A DNA stretch of 20,380 nt from Alphaproteobacteria bacterium. Lineage in GTDB: Bacteria > Pseudomonadota > Alphaproteobacteria > Rs-D84 > NBLK01. The DNA lies in contig JAFGXE010000006.1 of assembly GCA_016936785.1 (NCBI GenBank), forward strand, positions 1 to 20,380, read 5' to 3'. The notes under the pieces are model-generated. The model made no database searches. It saw only the letters and a list, made by a program, of their open reading frames with translations, and was not told the origin of the DNA. Position 1 is the first letter of the stretch. Each line of letters starts with the position of its first letter. Below are positions 1 to 7,600 of the stretch, in pieces. A program made the translations under genes and the position numbers.

Positions 1-882
1 TGGCATGAATATATCCCGCATAAAAAATATACAGAAAAAGAAAATCTAAAACTATTTTACAAAAATACTGGAGCGCTTTTAGCAATTTGTGATAGCCTTA
101 ACTATACAGATGGACATAGTGAAAACTTTGTTTGCTCAGAAAATAAAAAACTTGTTTTAATTGATAGTGAAACTATTTTTACAAACTTAAGCTATTTCCA
201 AGAAATTAAACTCGATTTCTTTTTCGATCTAGAGTTTACAGGAATGATCCAAAATTTAGAAGGAAAAACAGAGTCAGGTAGCGCACTTCAAGATTTCAAT
301 GTATATTCACACTACCCTATTAATCCTCATGTCATAAATGATTGTACCTCAAATATGGAAATTAGATATAAAGCAACTAAAATAAATTCTGAAAAGAAAA
401 GTTGTCCATCTATACAAAAAATTAATTTAAATGAATTTACCCCTGATATCATTTCTGGATTAAAAAAAGCATATAAGCAAATTAATGAAAAATCATCTAA
501 GCTGAATAAACTCGTTTTAAAATATACTAATCTAAAAACAAGACAAATAAAGAGACATACTCTCTACTATCATTGGCTATTGCATAGATCTCTTCATCCA
601 TTAACCCATAATCCAGTTTCTTGCATAGATGAGCATTTAAATTTTTATAATAGAGAACTCACAGATTATGAAAAAGAGTCTCTCTTAAATGGTGACATTC
701 CTGTTTGTTATCATGCTCTTAAAACCAATGATTTGCTCGGAATAGAATCAAATATTATTTCTAAAGGCTACTCTTCTAAAAATTCTTTTGAATGGTATAT
801 AGAAAAACAAAATAAACTTTTATACAATAAATCTTTTATAAATAAACGAGAAGATGAAGTTAAACGTCTTCTTTGTTCTTAA
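1..882 (+). CDS. LanM-type lanthipeptide dehydratase (DUF4135), C-terminal part, no cyclase domain; 5' end outside window
   Basis: The frame is open from base 1, giving 293 visible residues; the true start lies upstream. Full LanM enzymes phosphorylate Ser/Thr of a precursor peptide, eliminate the phosphate, then form thioether rings with a C-terminal LanC domain. Visible residues 20-60 carry the kinase-like active-site block of the dehydratase: TDGHSEN at 36-42 (Asp37, His39, Asn42) followed by LIDSET (Asp55). Residues 180-187 (TRQIKRHT) keep the Arg-x5-Thr pair linked to phosphate elimination, and RSLHP and NGDIP near 196 and 230 are further family landmarks. The protein stops where the dehydratase normally passes into the cyclase domain, so no zinc-binding LanC part exists here. 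The motif match is from memory of the family, not a search. The first 60 bases hold only 15 G/C, lower than in the housekeeping genes to the right, which suggests foreign origin. It overlaps the end of the convergent acetyltransferase gene. Confidence 0.72.
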   Translation, partial: WHEYIPHKKYTEKENLKLFYKNTGALLAICDSLNYTDGHSENFVCSENKKLVLIDSETIFTNLSYFQEIKLDFFFDLEFTGMIQNLEGKTESGSALQDFNVYSHYPINPHVINDCTSNMEIRYKATKINSEKKSCPSIQKINLNEFTPDIISGLKKAYKQINEKSSKLNKLVLKYTNLKTRQIKRHTLYYHWLLHRSLHPLTHNPVSCIDEHLNFYNRELTDYEKESLLNGDIPVCYHALKTNDLLGIESNIISKGYSSKNSFEWYIEKQNKLLYNKSFINKREDEVKRLLCS

Positions 883-1277
883 TCTTGCCCTGTTCGACTC
901 AATCCTACAAGGCGATGTTTTTTAAATCCATTCTTTAAAAAAAAATCTTTTGTTCTTTCTGTTGTTTCAATATAAATATTTGTTTTCCCATATTTTTTTA
1001 AAAATTCTTGAAGCATCCACTTTCCTACATTTAATCCTTGATACTTGGAGGTCACAATAAATTCAATAATTGAAGTATCTTGATTCTCATCTGAAAAGAA
1101 TCGAATAAACCCAATGAAAACATCGCCATCGTAGACTGTCATAAATTTTGAGTTTTCAAAGGCCTTCTCAAATCTCTGCAGATCGTATTGCTCCAGCTTT
1201 CCCCACCCAATACTTAAATAAAGTTTAATGGCTAATGAAACATCTGGCTTTTCTGTAAAAGAGGATCTCAGGTTCAT
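879..1277 (-). CDS. GNAT-family N-acetyltransferase
   Basis: A 132-residue protein with the GNAT fold, which transfers an acetyl group from acetyl-CoA to an amine; the substrate cannot be read from the sequence. The acetyl-CoA binding motif A is visible as VTSKYQGLNVGKWML, with the Q-G-x-x-V-G pyrophosphate loop. The final FFLKNGFKKHRLVGL is the usual C-terminal β-strand region (xFYxxxGF type). The length is normal for a single-domain member. I chose the ATG at 1277 because a ribosome site, AAAGGAAA, lies a few bases upstream; a TTG start at 1298 would add seven residues but has no better site. The gene converges on the LanM-type gene, overlapping its stop by four bases. A tailoring role for a peptide product is conceivable but unsupported. 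Confidence 0.8.
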   Translation of the reverse strand: MNLRSSFTEKPDVSLAIKLYLSIGWGKLEQYDLQRFEKAFENSKFMTVYDGDVFIGFIRFFSDENQDTSIIEFIVTSKYQGLNVGKWMLQEFLKKYGKTNIYIETTERTKDFFLKNGFKKHRLVGLSRTGQD

Positions 1278-1365
1278 GTCTTTTCCTTTTCTTATCAACT
1301 TAAGCTATCCTATCATGATTTAGTCAAAGAATAAAAGGAGAATTTCTTTAAATTAGCTTCTGTCG

Positions 1366-1671
1366 CTATTCCCAACCAAATTTAACTTTTTCAAGTTCTT
1401 TCGGATGCTCTAACCTGTCAACAAATAAAATTCCATCCAAGTGATCAATTTCATGTAGAATTACACGTGATAAAAAACCTGATGCCGTCATTTTGCATTG
1501 CTTCCTATTAATATCTTCATATTCTACTTCTAATTTATCTTTTCTTTTGACTTTTCCTTTATATTTGGGAACAGAAAGACAGGACTCATACGACTCTTTT
1601 ATTTTCCCAGTATTTGAAATAATCTTCAAAATCCTCAACGGAATATATCTTTCTGACTTGATGTTTGTAAA
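1366..1671 (-). pseudogene. Peptide deformylase remnant (C-terminal half only)
   Basis: Peptide deformylase removes the formyl group from the N-terminal Met of new proteins. Two of its three motifs are visible. Motif II is ESCLSVP, usually EGCLSxP, with the metal-ligand Cys. Motif III is LHEIDHLDGILFVDRL, with the HExxH metal ligands and catalytic Glu. The frame opens after an in-frame TGA at 1672-1674 and the only usable starts are rare ones, for example TTG at 1638, giving about 90 residues against a usual 150-190. Motif I (GxGLAAxQ), which supplies the active-site Gln and half the fold, is absent: I read all three minus-strand frames up to 1800 and found no trace. The missing 5' half lies where the promoter of the neighbouring DUF134 cassette now sits, so replacement or deletion there is likely. 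A functional short protein is possible but unlikely. Confidence 0.7.
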
Positions 1672-1751
1672 TCAATACTTATTTTGCAACTTAAGTTTTA
1701 AAAATAAAACAAAAACCTCATCTAGTAATGAACATAATCTCGAAATATCTC

Positions 1752-1780
1752 TTGATTTATGGAAAAAGACTCCCTATGTT
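1752..1780 (+). promoter_or_regulatory. Predicted sigma-70 promoter of the DUF134/DUF5320 cassette
   Basis: TTGATT (1752-1757) and TATGTT (1775-1780) are separated by 17 bases, a standard sigma-70 layout. Transcription would start near 1787, leaving a leader of about 30 bases before the ATG at 1819. Read by eye only. Confidence 0.5.
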
Positions 1781-1784
1781 AGTA

Positions 1785-1800
1785 ATGAGCATGTGTTCAT
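1785..1800. repeat. Imperfect palindrome at the predicted transcription start of the DUF134 gene
   Basis: ATGAGCATGTGTTCAT reads as ATGA-N8-TCAT, and 12 of its 16 positions agree with its own reverse complement. It lies immediately after the predicted -10 box, where a repressor would block initiation. Part of it (TAGTAATGAGCAT, 1780-1792) is also a near copy of TAGTAATGAACAT at 1723-1735, upstream of the -35 box, with 12 of 13 bases identical. It could be an operator for the helix-turn-helix protein encoded next to it, but this is inference. Confidence 0.35.
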
Positions 1801-1818
1801 AAATAAAAGGAGTAGAAT

Positions 1819-2142
1819 ATGCCAAGACCCCGTAAGTGTAGACACATAAACAGCTTGCCAATAGAACGTTTCTACAAACCACAAGGTATTAAGATGAACG
1901 CGCTTAAACGAGAGACACTCTCTCATGATCAACTTGAAGCCTTGAGACTTGCTGATAAAGAGGGTCTTGAACAAATTGAAGCTGCAAAATTTATGAACAT
2001 ATCCCGTCCGACTTTTTCGAGGTTGGTTAATGAGGCACGTAAGATCGTTGCAACAGCTCTTGTGAATGGATGGGCGCTCAAAATCGAAGGTGGAGATTTT
2101 CAGGTTGATGAAAGTCTTCAAAACAAAATAAAAAGGGGGTGA
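1819..2142 (+). CDS. DUF134 (UPF0251) helix-turn-helix DNA-binding protein
   Basis: A 107-residue protein that matches the DUF134/UPF0251 family along its length: an MPRPRKCR start, a middle LSHDQLEALRLADKEGL, a sigma-factor-like helix-turn-helix around residues 47-72 (IEAAKFMNISRPTFSRLV), and a conserved ALKIEGGDF end. Members are presumed transcription regulators and are commonly found beside iron-sulfur or molybdenum-iron cofactor genes in anaerobes; their ligands are unknown. The ATG at 1819 is preceded by AAAGGAG with good spacing. The next gene starts five bases after the stop, so the two form a cassette. The AT-rich upstream palindrome may be its own site. Identification is firm; function is not. 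Confidence 0.88.
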   Translation: MPRPRKCRHINSLPIERFYKPQGIKMNALKRETLSHDQLEALRLADKEGLEQIEAAKFMNISRPTFSRLVNEARKIVATALVNGWALKIEGGDFQVDESLQNKIKRG

Positions 2143-2147
2143 TGAAA

Positions 2148-2369
2148 ATGCCAAATATGGATCGTAGAGGACCAGAAGGAAAAGGACCAACAGGTCAAGG
2201 TCGAGGCTCATGTCCGAATAAAGATAACCTCAATACTTTTGAAGGACGCTGTGGTGAAGGTCGTAGACCAAGACGTGGAATGGGTTGCGGACGAGGTCAA
2301 GGCCAAGGCCGTGGAATGGGACGGAAACAAGGCTGTGGCTTTAATCGGAATAATTCAGAAGCGGAATAA
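2148..2369 (+). CDS. DUF5320-like small glycine/arginine-rich protein
   Basis: A 73-residue basic protein dominated by Gly, Arg and Gln. Its N-terminus, MPNMDRRGPEGKGPTGQGRG, fits the 'MPxxDxxGPxGxGPxTGRGxG' signature of DUF5320-type proteins, usually encoded beside DUF134 regulators and NifX/NifB-like iron-molybdenum cofactor proteins. Four Cys occur, at about residues 22, 34, 46 and 62, so metal or iron-sulfur binding is possible but unproven. I chose the ATG at 2148 because AAGGGGGTGAT (2133-2143) is nearly the full anti-16S complement at the right distance. The GTG at 2139 and ATG at 2142 lie inside or too close to that site. Low sequence complexity makes the family call less secure than that of its partner. 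A terminator follows. Confidence 0.7.
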   Translation: MPNMDRRGPEGKGPTGQGRGSCPNKDNLNTFEGRCGEGRRPRRGMGCGRGQGQGRGMGRKQGCGFNRNNSEAE

Positions 2370-2385
2370 ATTTTCTTTCTGATTT

Positions 2386-2413
2386 AAAAGCAGAAGATTC
2401 GTCTTCTGCTTTT
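2386..2413. terminator. Strong bidirectional intrinsic terminator
   Basis: AAAAGCAGAAGA (2386-2397), loop TTCG (2398-2401), TCTTCTGCTTTT (2402-2413): a perfect 12-base-pair stem with a stable UUCG tetraloop and T runs on both strands. It lies between the end of the DUF5320-like gene and the end of the oppositely oriented pbpC, and can serve both. Confidence 0.92.
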
Positions 2414-4618
2414 TTATTCTTGCACAAAAAAAGGAATGGGTTGGGTTATTTCCAGAATGACGCTATTGTTTAGAATCTTCACCAAAAGAACGTGCTTACC
2501 ACTTTTTAAAGACCACGTATACGACGGTTTTTCTGTTTGCGCGATTATTTTGCCATCTAAAATCCATTGAAATGCGTTTCCTTTTGGATGACCTTCTTTT
2601 TGAAATTCAAACTTAAACGCCTGATGTTCTAAAGGAACCCGTTTATCAATCGCTATTTTTAAATCACTTGTTGGTTTCATCAGTCTCCAATATCCAGATC
2701 TACTTTCCTTTTTCTCAAGATCTTTCGTGGGGGTCGTTCCAGCAAGAAAATATTCTTCTTTTGAGACACATTTTTTTGTTGCTTGGACGACCTGCCCCGC
2801 TTCCCAACAAATATTTACTTTCTGTAAACGTGGTGAAAAAGGAAGTCCTCTAACATCCGGCGTACGCTTATGAAGTTCATTGAAAATTGTGCGTGCAAGC
2901 AAAGCTGGCCCTTTCCCACCGGTAAGACCATTCGTCGACTCACGGGAAAGATTCCCCATCCAAATTCCCACTGTGTATCCACGGTCAAAGGCAAAAACCC
3001 ACGCATCATGATAATCGTTAGACGTTCCCGTTTTAACAGCCACTGGCGAATTAAAATTCAAAACGGAATACATACCGAACTCTTTCGCGCGTGCAAATGG
3101 ATCAGATAAAATATGCGCAAGTAAAGTGCTCGCCTCTTCTGAAAAAACATGCTGAGACTTTTCTGGGTGTGTCTGTAAAAACGGTGTCACACTTATAAGA
3201 TTTCCCTCACTTGCAAATAAACTATAAAGCTCCGTCATTTTTAGAAGAGGAATTTCAATCGAACCGAGAGCTAATCCTTCTCCATAAAATTCAGCATTTT
3301 CTGTTAAGTTTTCTACTGAAAGCTTTTCCTTTAAAAAATGTAAATAATCAGAAACGCCTACCTTCTCTAACGTTCTCACGGCAGGAATATTAAGAGAATT
3401 TCCTAAGGCTTCCCGCATCGGGATCGCGCCATAAAATTTCTCACTGTAGTTTTTGTACTGGTGTAAACCGCTTCCGACTTTTTTAATAAAAGGACGATCC
3501 TCAATTAGCGTCGCTGCTGTTATTATCTTTTTATCTAAGGCTAAACTATATAAAAAAGGTTTCAAAGTTGATCCTGTTTGTCTTGGAATCAAAACAGCGT
3601 TAAAATCTTTTGTCGCTTCATCTCCTTTTACATTCCATGTCAAAATTTCATGCGTGATGTTATCGAGCACAACAACTGCTCCATTTTTGACTTTAAAATC
3701 TGTCAAATCTTCTAATCGATTTTCGAGAGCCTTTTGTACAAAAGTTTGCAACGGACCATCCAAAGTTGTGTAGATTTTCCCAGATTTTTGCTGTTCTTCA
3801 ATCTGGTCTAAAACCATACGCGCAAAATGAGGCGCTTTAAGCGTAAGGGTTGTGGGCATAAGCGCCAAAGGCGCATCCGACTTTATTTTTTCAAACATTC
3901 TTGAATCTAAAAAACCATTTGACTTCATTTTTTTTGCTAAGTTGAGAATAAGTGGGTCAATTTTTTCTGGGAATCTATAAAGATCATACGACGATGGCGC
4001 CCGCACAAGAACAGCAAGTGCGAGCATTTCTTTTGGTGAGAGTGTTTCAAGATCTCTATTGAAATAATATAACGCGGCTTGTTTTACACCGCGACGATTC
4101 CCGGCATAAGGAACTTGATTAAGATAGAATTCTAAAATAAGCAATTTGTTGTTATACCACTCAAGATTCTGAGCTTCAAATCCTTCAATTACTTTTGTCC
4201 AAAGTGATCGCGAACGCGGATGAATCATTTTTACAACTTGCTCTGAAATTGTACTTCCTCCACGCACGAAACGTCGTTCAAATAAGTTTTGCCACAGGGC
4301 ATGAAAACGTGCTTGATAATCCACACCACTATGATCAAAAAAACGCTTATCTTCTGACATAATAAAAGCATTTTGTAAAAACGATGGAATTTCATTCAAT
4401 ACGACGCTATCCGATGTATTCCATTTGTTTTCGTGCGTCATTGTGAGAGGCGTACCATAACGATCGAGAAGCTGAACCTTTTGAACAGGGCCTAAAAATG
4501 TGTTCAAGTTTTGAGGAACAGATTGAATATCCGCCACCATTTTAAAAATCAAAAACAAAACCACAAAAAAGGCGAGGCGTGCAATGCCTGTTTTGTTTCT
4601 TTTTAAAATGGTTAACAT
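2414..4618 (-). CDS. pbpC: Penicillin-binding protein 1C (bifunctional peptidoglycan glycosyltransferase/transpeptidase)
   Basis: A 734-residue class A PBP of the 1C type, anchored by one membrane segment at about residues 12-27 with the rest periplasmic. It polymerises lipid II and cross-links the glycan chains. The GT51 glycosyltransferase domain spans about 45-215, with catalytic Glu89 in SEDKRFFDH and GGSTISEQ at 120-127. The transpeptidase domain spans about 310-590, with acylation site Ser350 in GSTLKPF, the SxN motif at 408-410 (SLN) and KTGTS at 529-533. The C-terminal 90 residues resemble the BiPBP_C domain typical of 1C enzymes. The ATG at 4618 lies one base after the stop of the macroglobulin gene, implying translational coupling; an upstream start at 4678 would add 20 residues without a hydrophobic purpose. 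Pairing with a bacterial α2-macroglobulin is a well-known arrangement. All catalytic motifs are intact. Confidence 0.95.
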   Translation of the reverse strand: MLTILKRNKTGIARLAFFVVLFLIFKMVADIQSVPQNLNTFLGPVQKVQLLDRYGTPLTMTHENKWNTSDSVVLNEIPSFLQNAFIMSEDKRFFDHSGVDYQARFHALWQNLFERRFVRGGSTISEQVVKMIHPRSRSLWTKVIEGFEAQNLEWYNNKLLILEFYLNQVPYAGNRRGVKQAALYYFNRDLETLSPKEMLALAVLVRAPSSYDLYRFPEKIDPLILNLAKKMKSNGFLDSRMFEKIKSDAPLALMPTTLTLKAPHFARMVLDQIEEQQKSGKIYTTLDGPLQTFVQKALENRLEDLTDFKVKNGAVVVLDNITHEILTWNVKGDEATKDFNAVLIPRQTGSTLKPFLYSLALDKKIITAATLIEDRPFIKKVGSGLHQYKNYSEKFYGAIPMREALGNSLNIPAVRTLEKVGVSDYLHFLKEKLSVENLTENAEFYGEGLALGSIEIPLLKMTELYSLFASEGNLISVTPFLQTHPEKSQHVFSEEASTLLAHILSDPFARAKEFGMYSVLNFNSPVAVKTGTSNDYHDAWVFAFDRGYTVGIWMGNLSRESTNGLTGGKGPALLARTIFNELHKRTPDVRGLPFSPRLQKVNICWEAGQVVQATKKCVSKEEYFLAGTTPTKDLEKKESRSGYWRLMKPTSDLKIAIDKRVPLEHQAFKFEFQKEGHPKGNAFQWILDGKIIAQTEKPSYTWSLKSGKHVLLVKILNNSVILEITQPIPFFVQE

Positions 4619-4619
4619 T

Positions 4620-7600
4620 TTACTTTTCTTCAACTGTAAGCGTATTTGTTTGACCTTTACCATAGATATCAGAATCATACATTTCGCTCGCCATTGTTGG
4701 CATTTTTACAAATTTTCCTTCAGCAATTGCTTGTGCAACATACGTTAAGTGATAATTCCCCGTTGGCAAATAATCCGCGTAAAATCGCACACTATCGTTC
4801 CGAAGTTCTTTATGGTAAAAACTCCAACGACTATAATCATAACTAATCCAGTCGTCGTATTTGAAGTAAAATGATCCCCCTGCATAAATGCCTTGCGCTT
4901 CTTTTGCATCTAAGACAGATGTATTTGCTAAATCCCGATTTACTGGTTCAAGCCCCCCAGGAACAGGATCATCAACAACAACATAGTTTCGCGCAGTTGG
5001 AATTGAAACATAAAGATCCGCCCGCACAAGCTCACCACGATTTACCGTGCTATCATCTGCTAATAAGACCCACTCGCCATTACGTTCTACACTGTATTCT
5101 TTCCGCACATCAAACCCAGCATTTGTTGGTTTTTGCGTGTGGTCTGAACTTGCAGTTGTGAGGCGTGTTTGGTAATACAGACGTCCTTCTCCATCTTTGG
5201 TAATCTGAATATTGCTTTCTTTCCCTGGATCACTTTCATTGATATCGTGCGTAAATACTTTTGGATCATCCGTAAAGCTTTCGAACGCAGTTGTTCCAAG
5301 GAGCGTTGAGTCTAAAGATACCTTAATTTCCATATCAGGATCATCTTCTTCATAGACACGCGCAAAATCGAGAAGTGCATTCAGACAGAAAATATTTTCT
5401 TGTGTGTTTTCAAAATGCCCTTTACGTGAACGAGATTGCGTAATAAAGCGAACAATCTTAAACGGTAAATCCTGAATCATCTCGCTCCTTAAATCAGATT
5501 GTTTTGCTTTTACAAGAGCAGAAAGTGCCGCACAATTTGAACGCAATGGCGTCGACAAAAAGCGTTTACCAAAATTGTCATCAGCTTCATTGAATGATGT
5601 TTTTCCAGCCGATGAAATTGTATGTGAAAGCATTTTATCTACAATGCGTTCTTGAAGATCTTGTCCGATATTTGTTTGAATTCCTGCCATCAAATAATGC
5701 GAAAGTGTAAACACTGACATCGTATCAATTTGATCACTCAGACGTTCAACATCATCTGCATTCACCTGACCTCTTTGCGCTAAAGCAAAAAGAATAAGCG
5801 CTCTCAAATCCATTGACAGTTTTTTGTCTACATAGTCTGGAAAAACGTTCGAACGCAAGGCTGTTTTTAAATAATTTTCAAGATTATCATTAATATCTTT
5901 TGGTATAACATATCCCATATTTCTCAAAGCGTTAAACCCGATATCTGTATAAACACTTAAATAAGGAGAGACATAATCATTCCGTGCTTTGAAAAATGCC
6001 ATTCCACCATTTGGTGCTTGGAAATCTTTCGCTTGTTTTAAGATTTCTTTTACAAGTGTCTTTGACTCCGCCCAAGCAAAATCTTTGTCCGTATATTTCT
6101 TTAATTTTTCATATTGAGCAGCCATTAATGCTTTACTTAATTTCTGCTCCCAACATGTATATGGATACGTTTTCATATACTCAAATGCAGATGTAATTCC
6201 GCCAATTACTGTTGGTGAAACAGTCACTTTTACATCTCCCATATCCGCCCGAATCTTTTGTGGAAATTTAAGTGCTTTGGTCACATTCTTTTCCGTTGTT
6301 GTGCCATAGCTTGCGACAACATCCATCGATTTATATTTCTGCACTTTTACTTTGTGTGTAAGACCATCAGAAAGTTCCCCCGCCGTCGCACGCGCCGTAA
6401 TTTCTATTTCAGAATCATTTTGATTTTTGATCGCCCCGACTTCTGCTTCTAGATAAATCTTCTTTCGCTCAAACGGTTTAATTGAAAGAACTTCTTTTTG
6501 TGTCTGCTTTGATTTTTTTGCAAGAGGCCCTGTTATAGTTAAATTAACCGTCACATTTTGTTTTTTATCCGTGCGATTCATAACAGAAAATCCTGCTTTA
6601 AAGATATCTCCCTCAATCACTTGATTAGGCATAACAGGCCGAATTTCAAGCGGTTTATTCACTTCGAACCGCGTATCACTCAATCCCATTTTTTCATGCT
6701 TATCTGTCGCAATGACCAAAACACGCCAGCCTGTTAAATTATCTGGCGCTGTAAAGGAAAGTGTTTGTTTTTTAAAACCTTTTTTAAAGACAATGTGTTG
6801 CTTTTTATGCGCGGATTCTTTTGAATCGCTTCGCAACCCTTCTTGTTCTACTTTTTCTTCTTTTACTTTTTGAGACACTTTTGAGACTGGGATTGCCTCT
6901 GCTTTAAAGGTTACATCCGTGGCAAATAACGCAACTTCTTTCATATTGTTACGCATTGTCACCGCTGTTCCACCATCTCCTCCAGAATTTGCACCTTTCG
7001 TATCAAAACGTTGACGCCCAATTAAGTTCATGATCAAGTTGTAATTTTCAACATCAAGGTCTTCTAAACTGTAAAATCCTTTATGAACATCAAAATAACT
7101 TTTCCCTCCCATAATGAGCGATAGAACGCCTTCATCTAAGACAATAACTGCCGCTTCTATTGCATCAACATTCTTAAGATTTTGTCCTTTAGGTTCCAGA
7201 GTCAGCGTGATTTGTTCACCTGGTTCATAGACCTTTTTATTCGTTGTAATATTAAAGTCTATTTTTTTCGCGTTGTCTTGAATTTCAATCTTAGCATATC
7301 CCATTTTAAAAGTTGGTTTACCTAAATCAACACCTTGATCGACAGGTTTATCCACACGAGGTGACATGACAACAACTGAAAGATAAACGCCAGGAATATA
7401 GTTTTCTTTAATTGGAATTTCAATCACAGGAGAACTTCCCTTTAGCGTTTGCACCCAACTATCCAAAATACCATAACGCTCAACTGTAATGAGTGCTTTT
7501 GCATCAGGGAATGGATTTTGAACCATAAATTTTGCTTTTTCTCCTACCTTTACATCTTTATTAACAGGTACAAGAGTCAGTGCATTATCATCTTTAGCAT

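Noticed and set aside
1278..1340. Possible promoter for the acetyltransferase (minus-strand TTGACT near 1319-1324)
   Set aside because: The -35 box is good but no acceptable -10 box lies at 16-18 bases; the match there is three of six.
1672..1818. Search for the missing N-terminal half of deformylase through frameshifts
   Set aside because: All three minus-strand frames have stops and none shows GxGLAAxQ or another deformylase segment, so a simple frameshift does not explain the loss.
1493..1849. Open frame of 118 codons on the plus strand across the deformylase remnant
   Set aside because: It is antisense to recognisable deformylase motifs and runs into the start of the DUF134 gene in another frame; it has no ribosome site or family resemblance.
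1774..2211. Open frame of 145 codons on the minus strand opposite the DUF134/DUF5320 genes
   Set aside because: It is a shadow of two genes with clear family matches and well-placed ribosome sites; the translation is Phe/Leu-rich without a domain.
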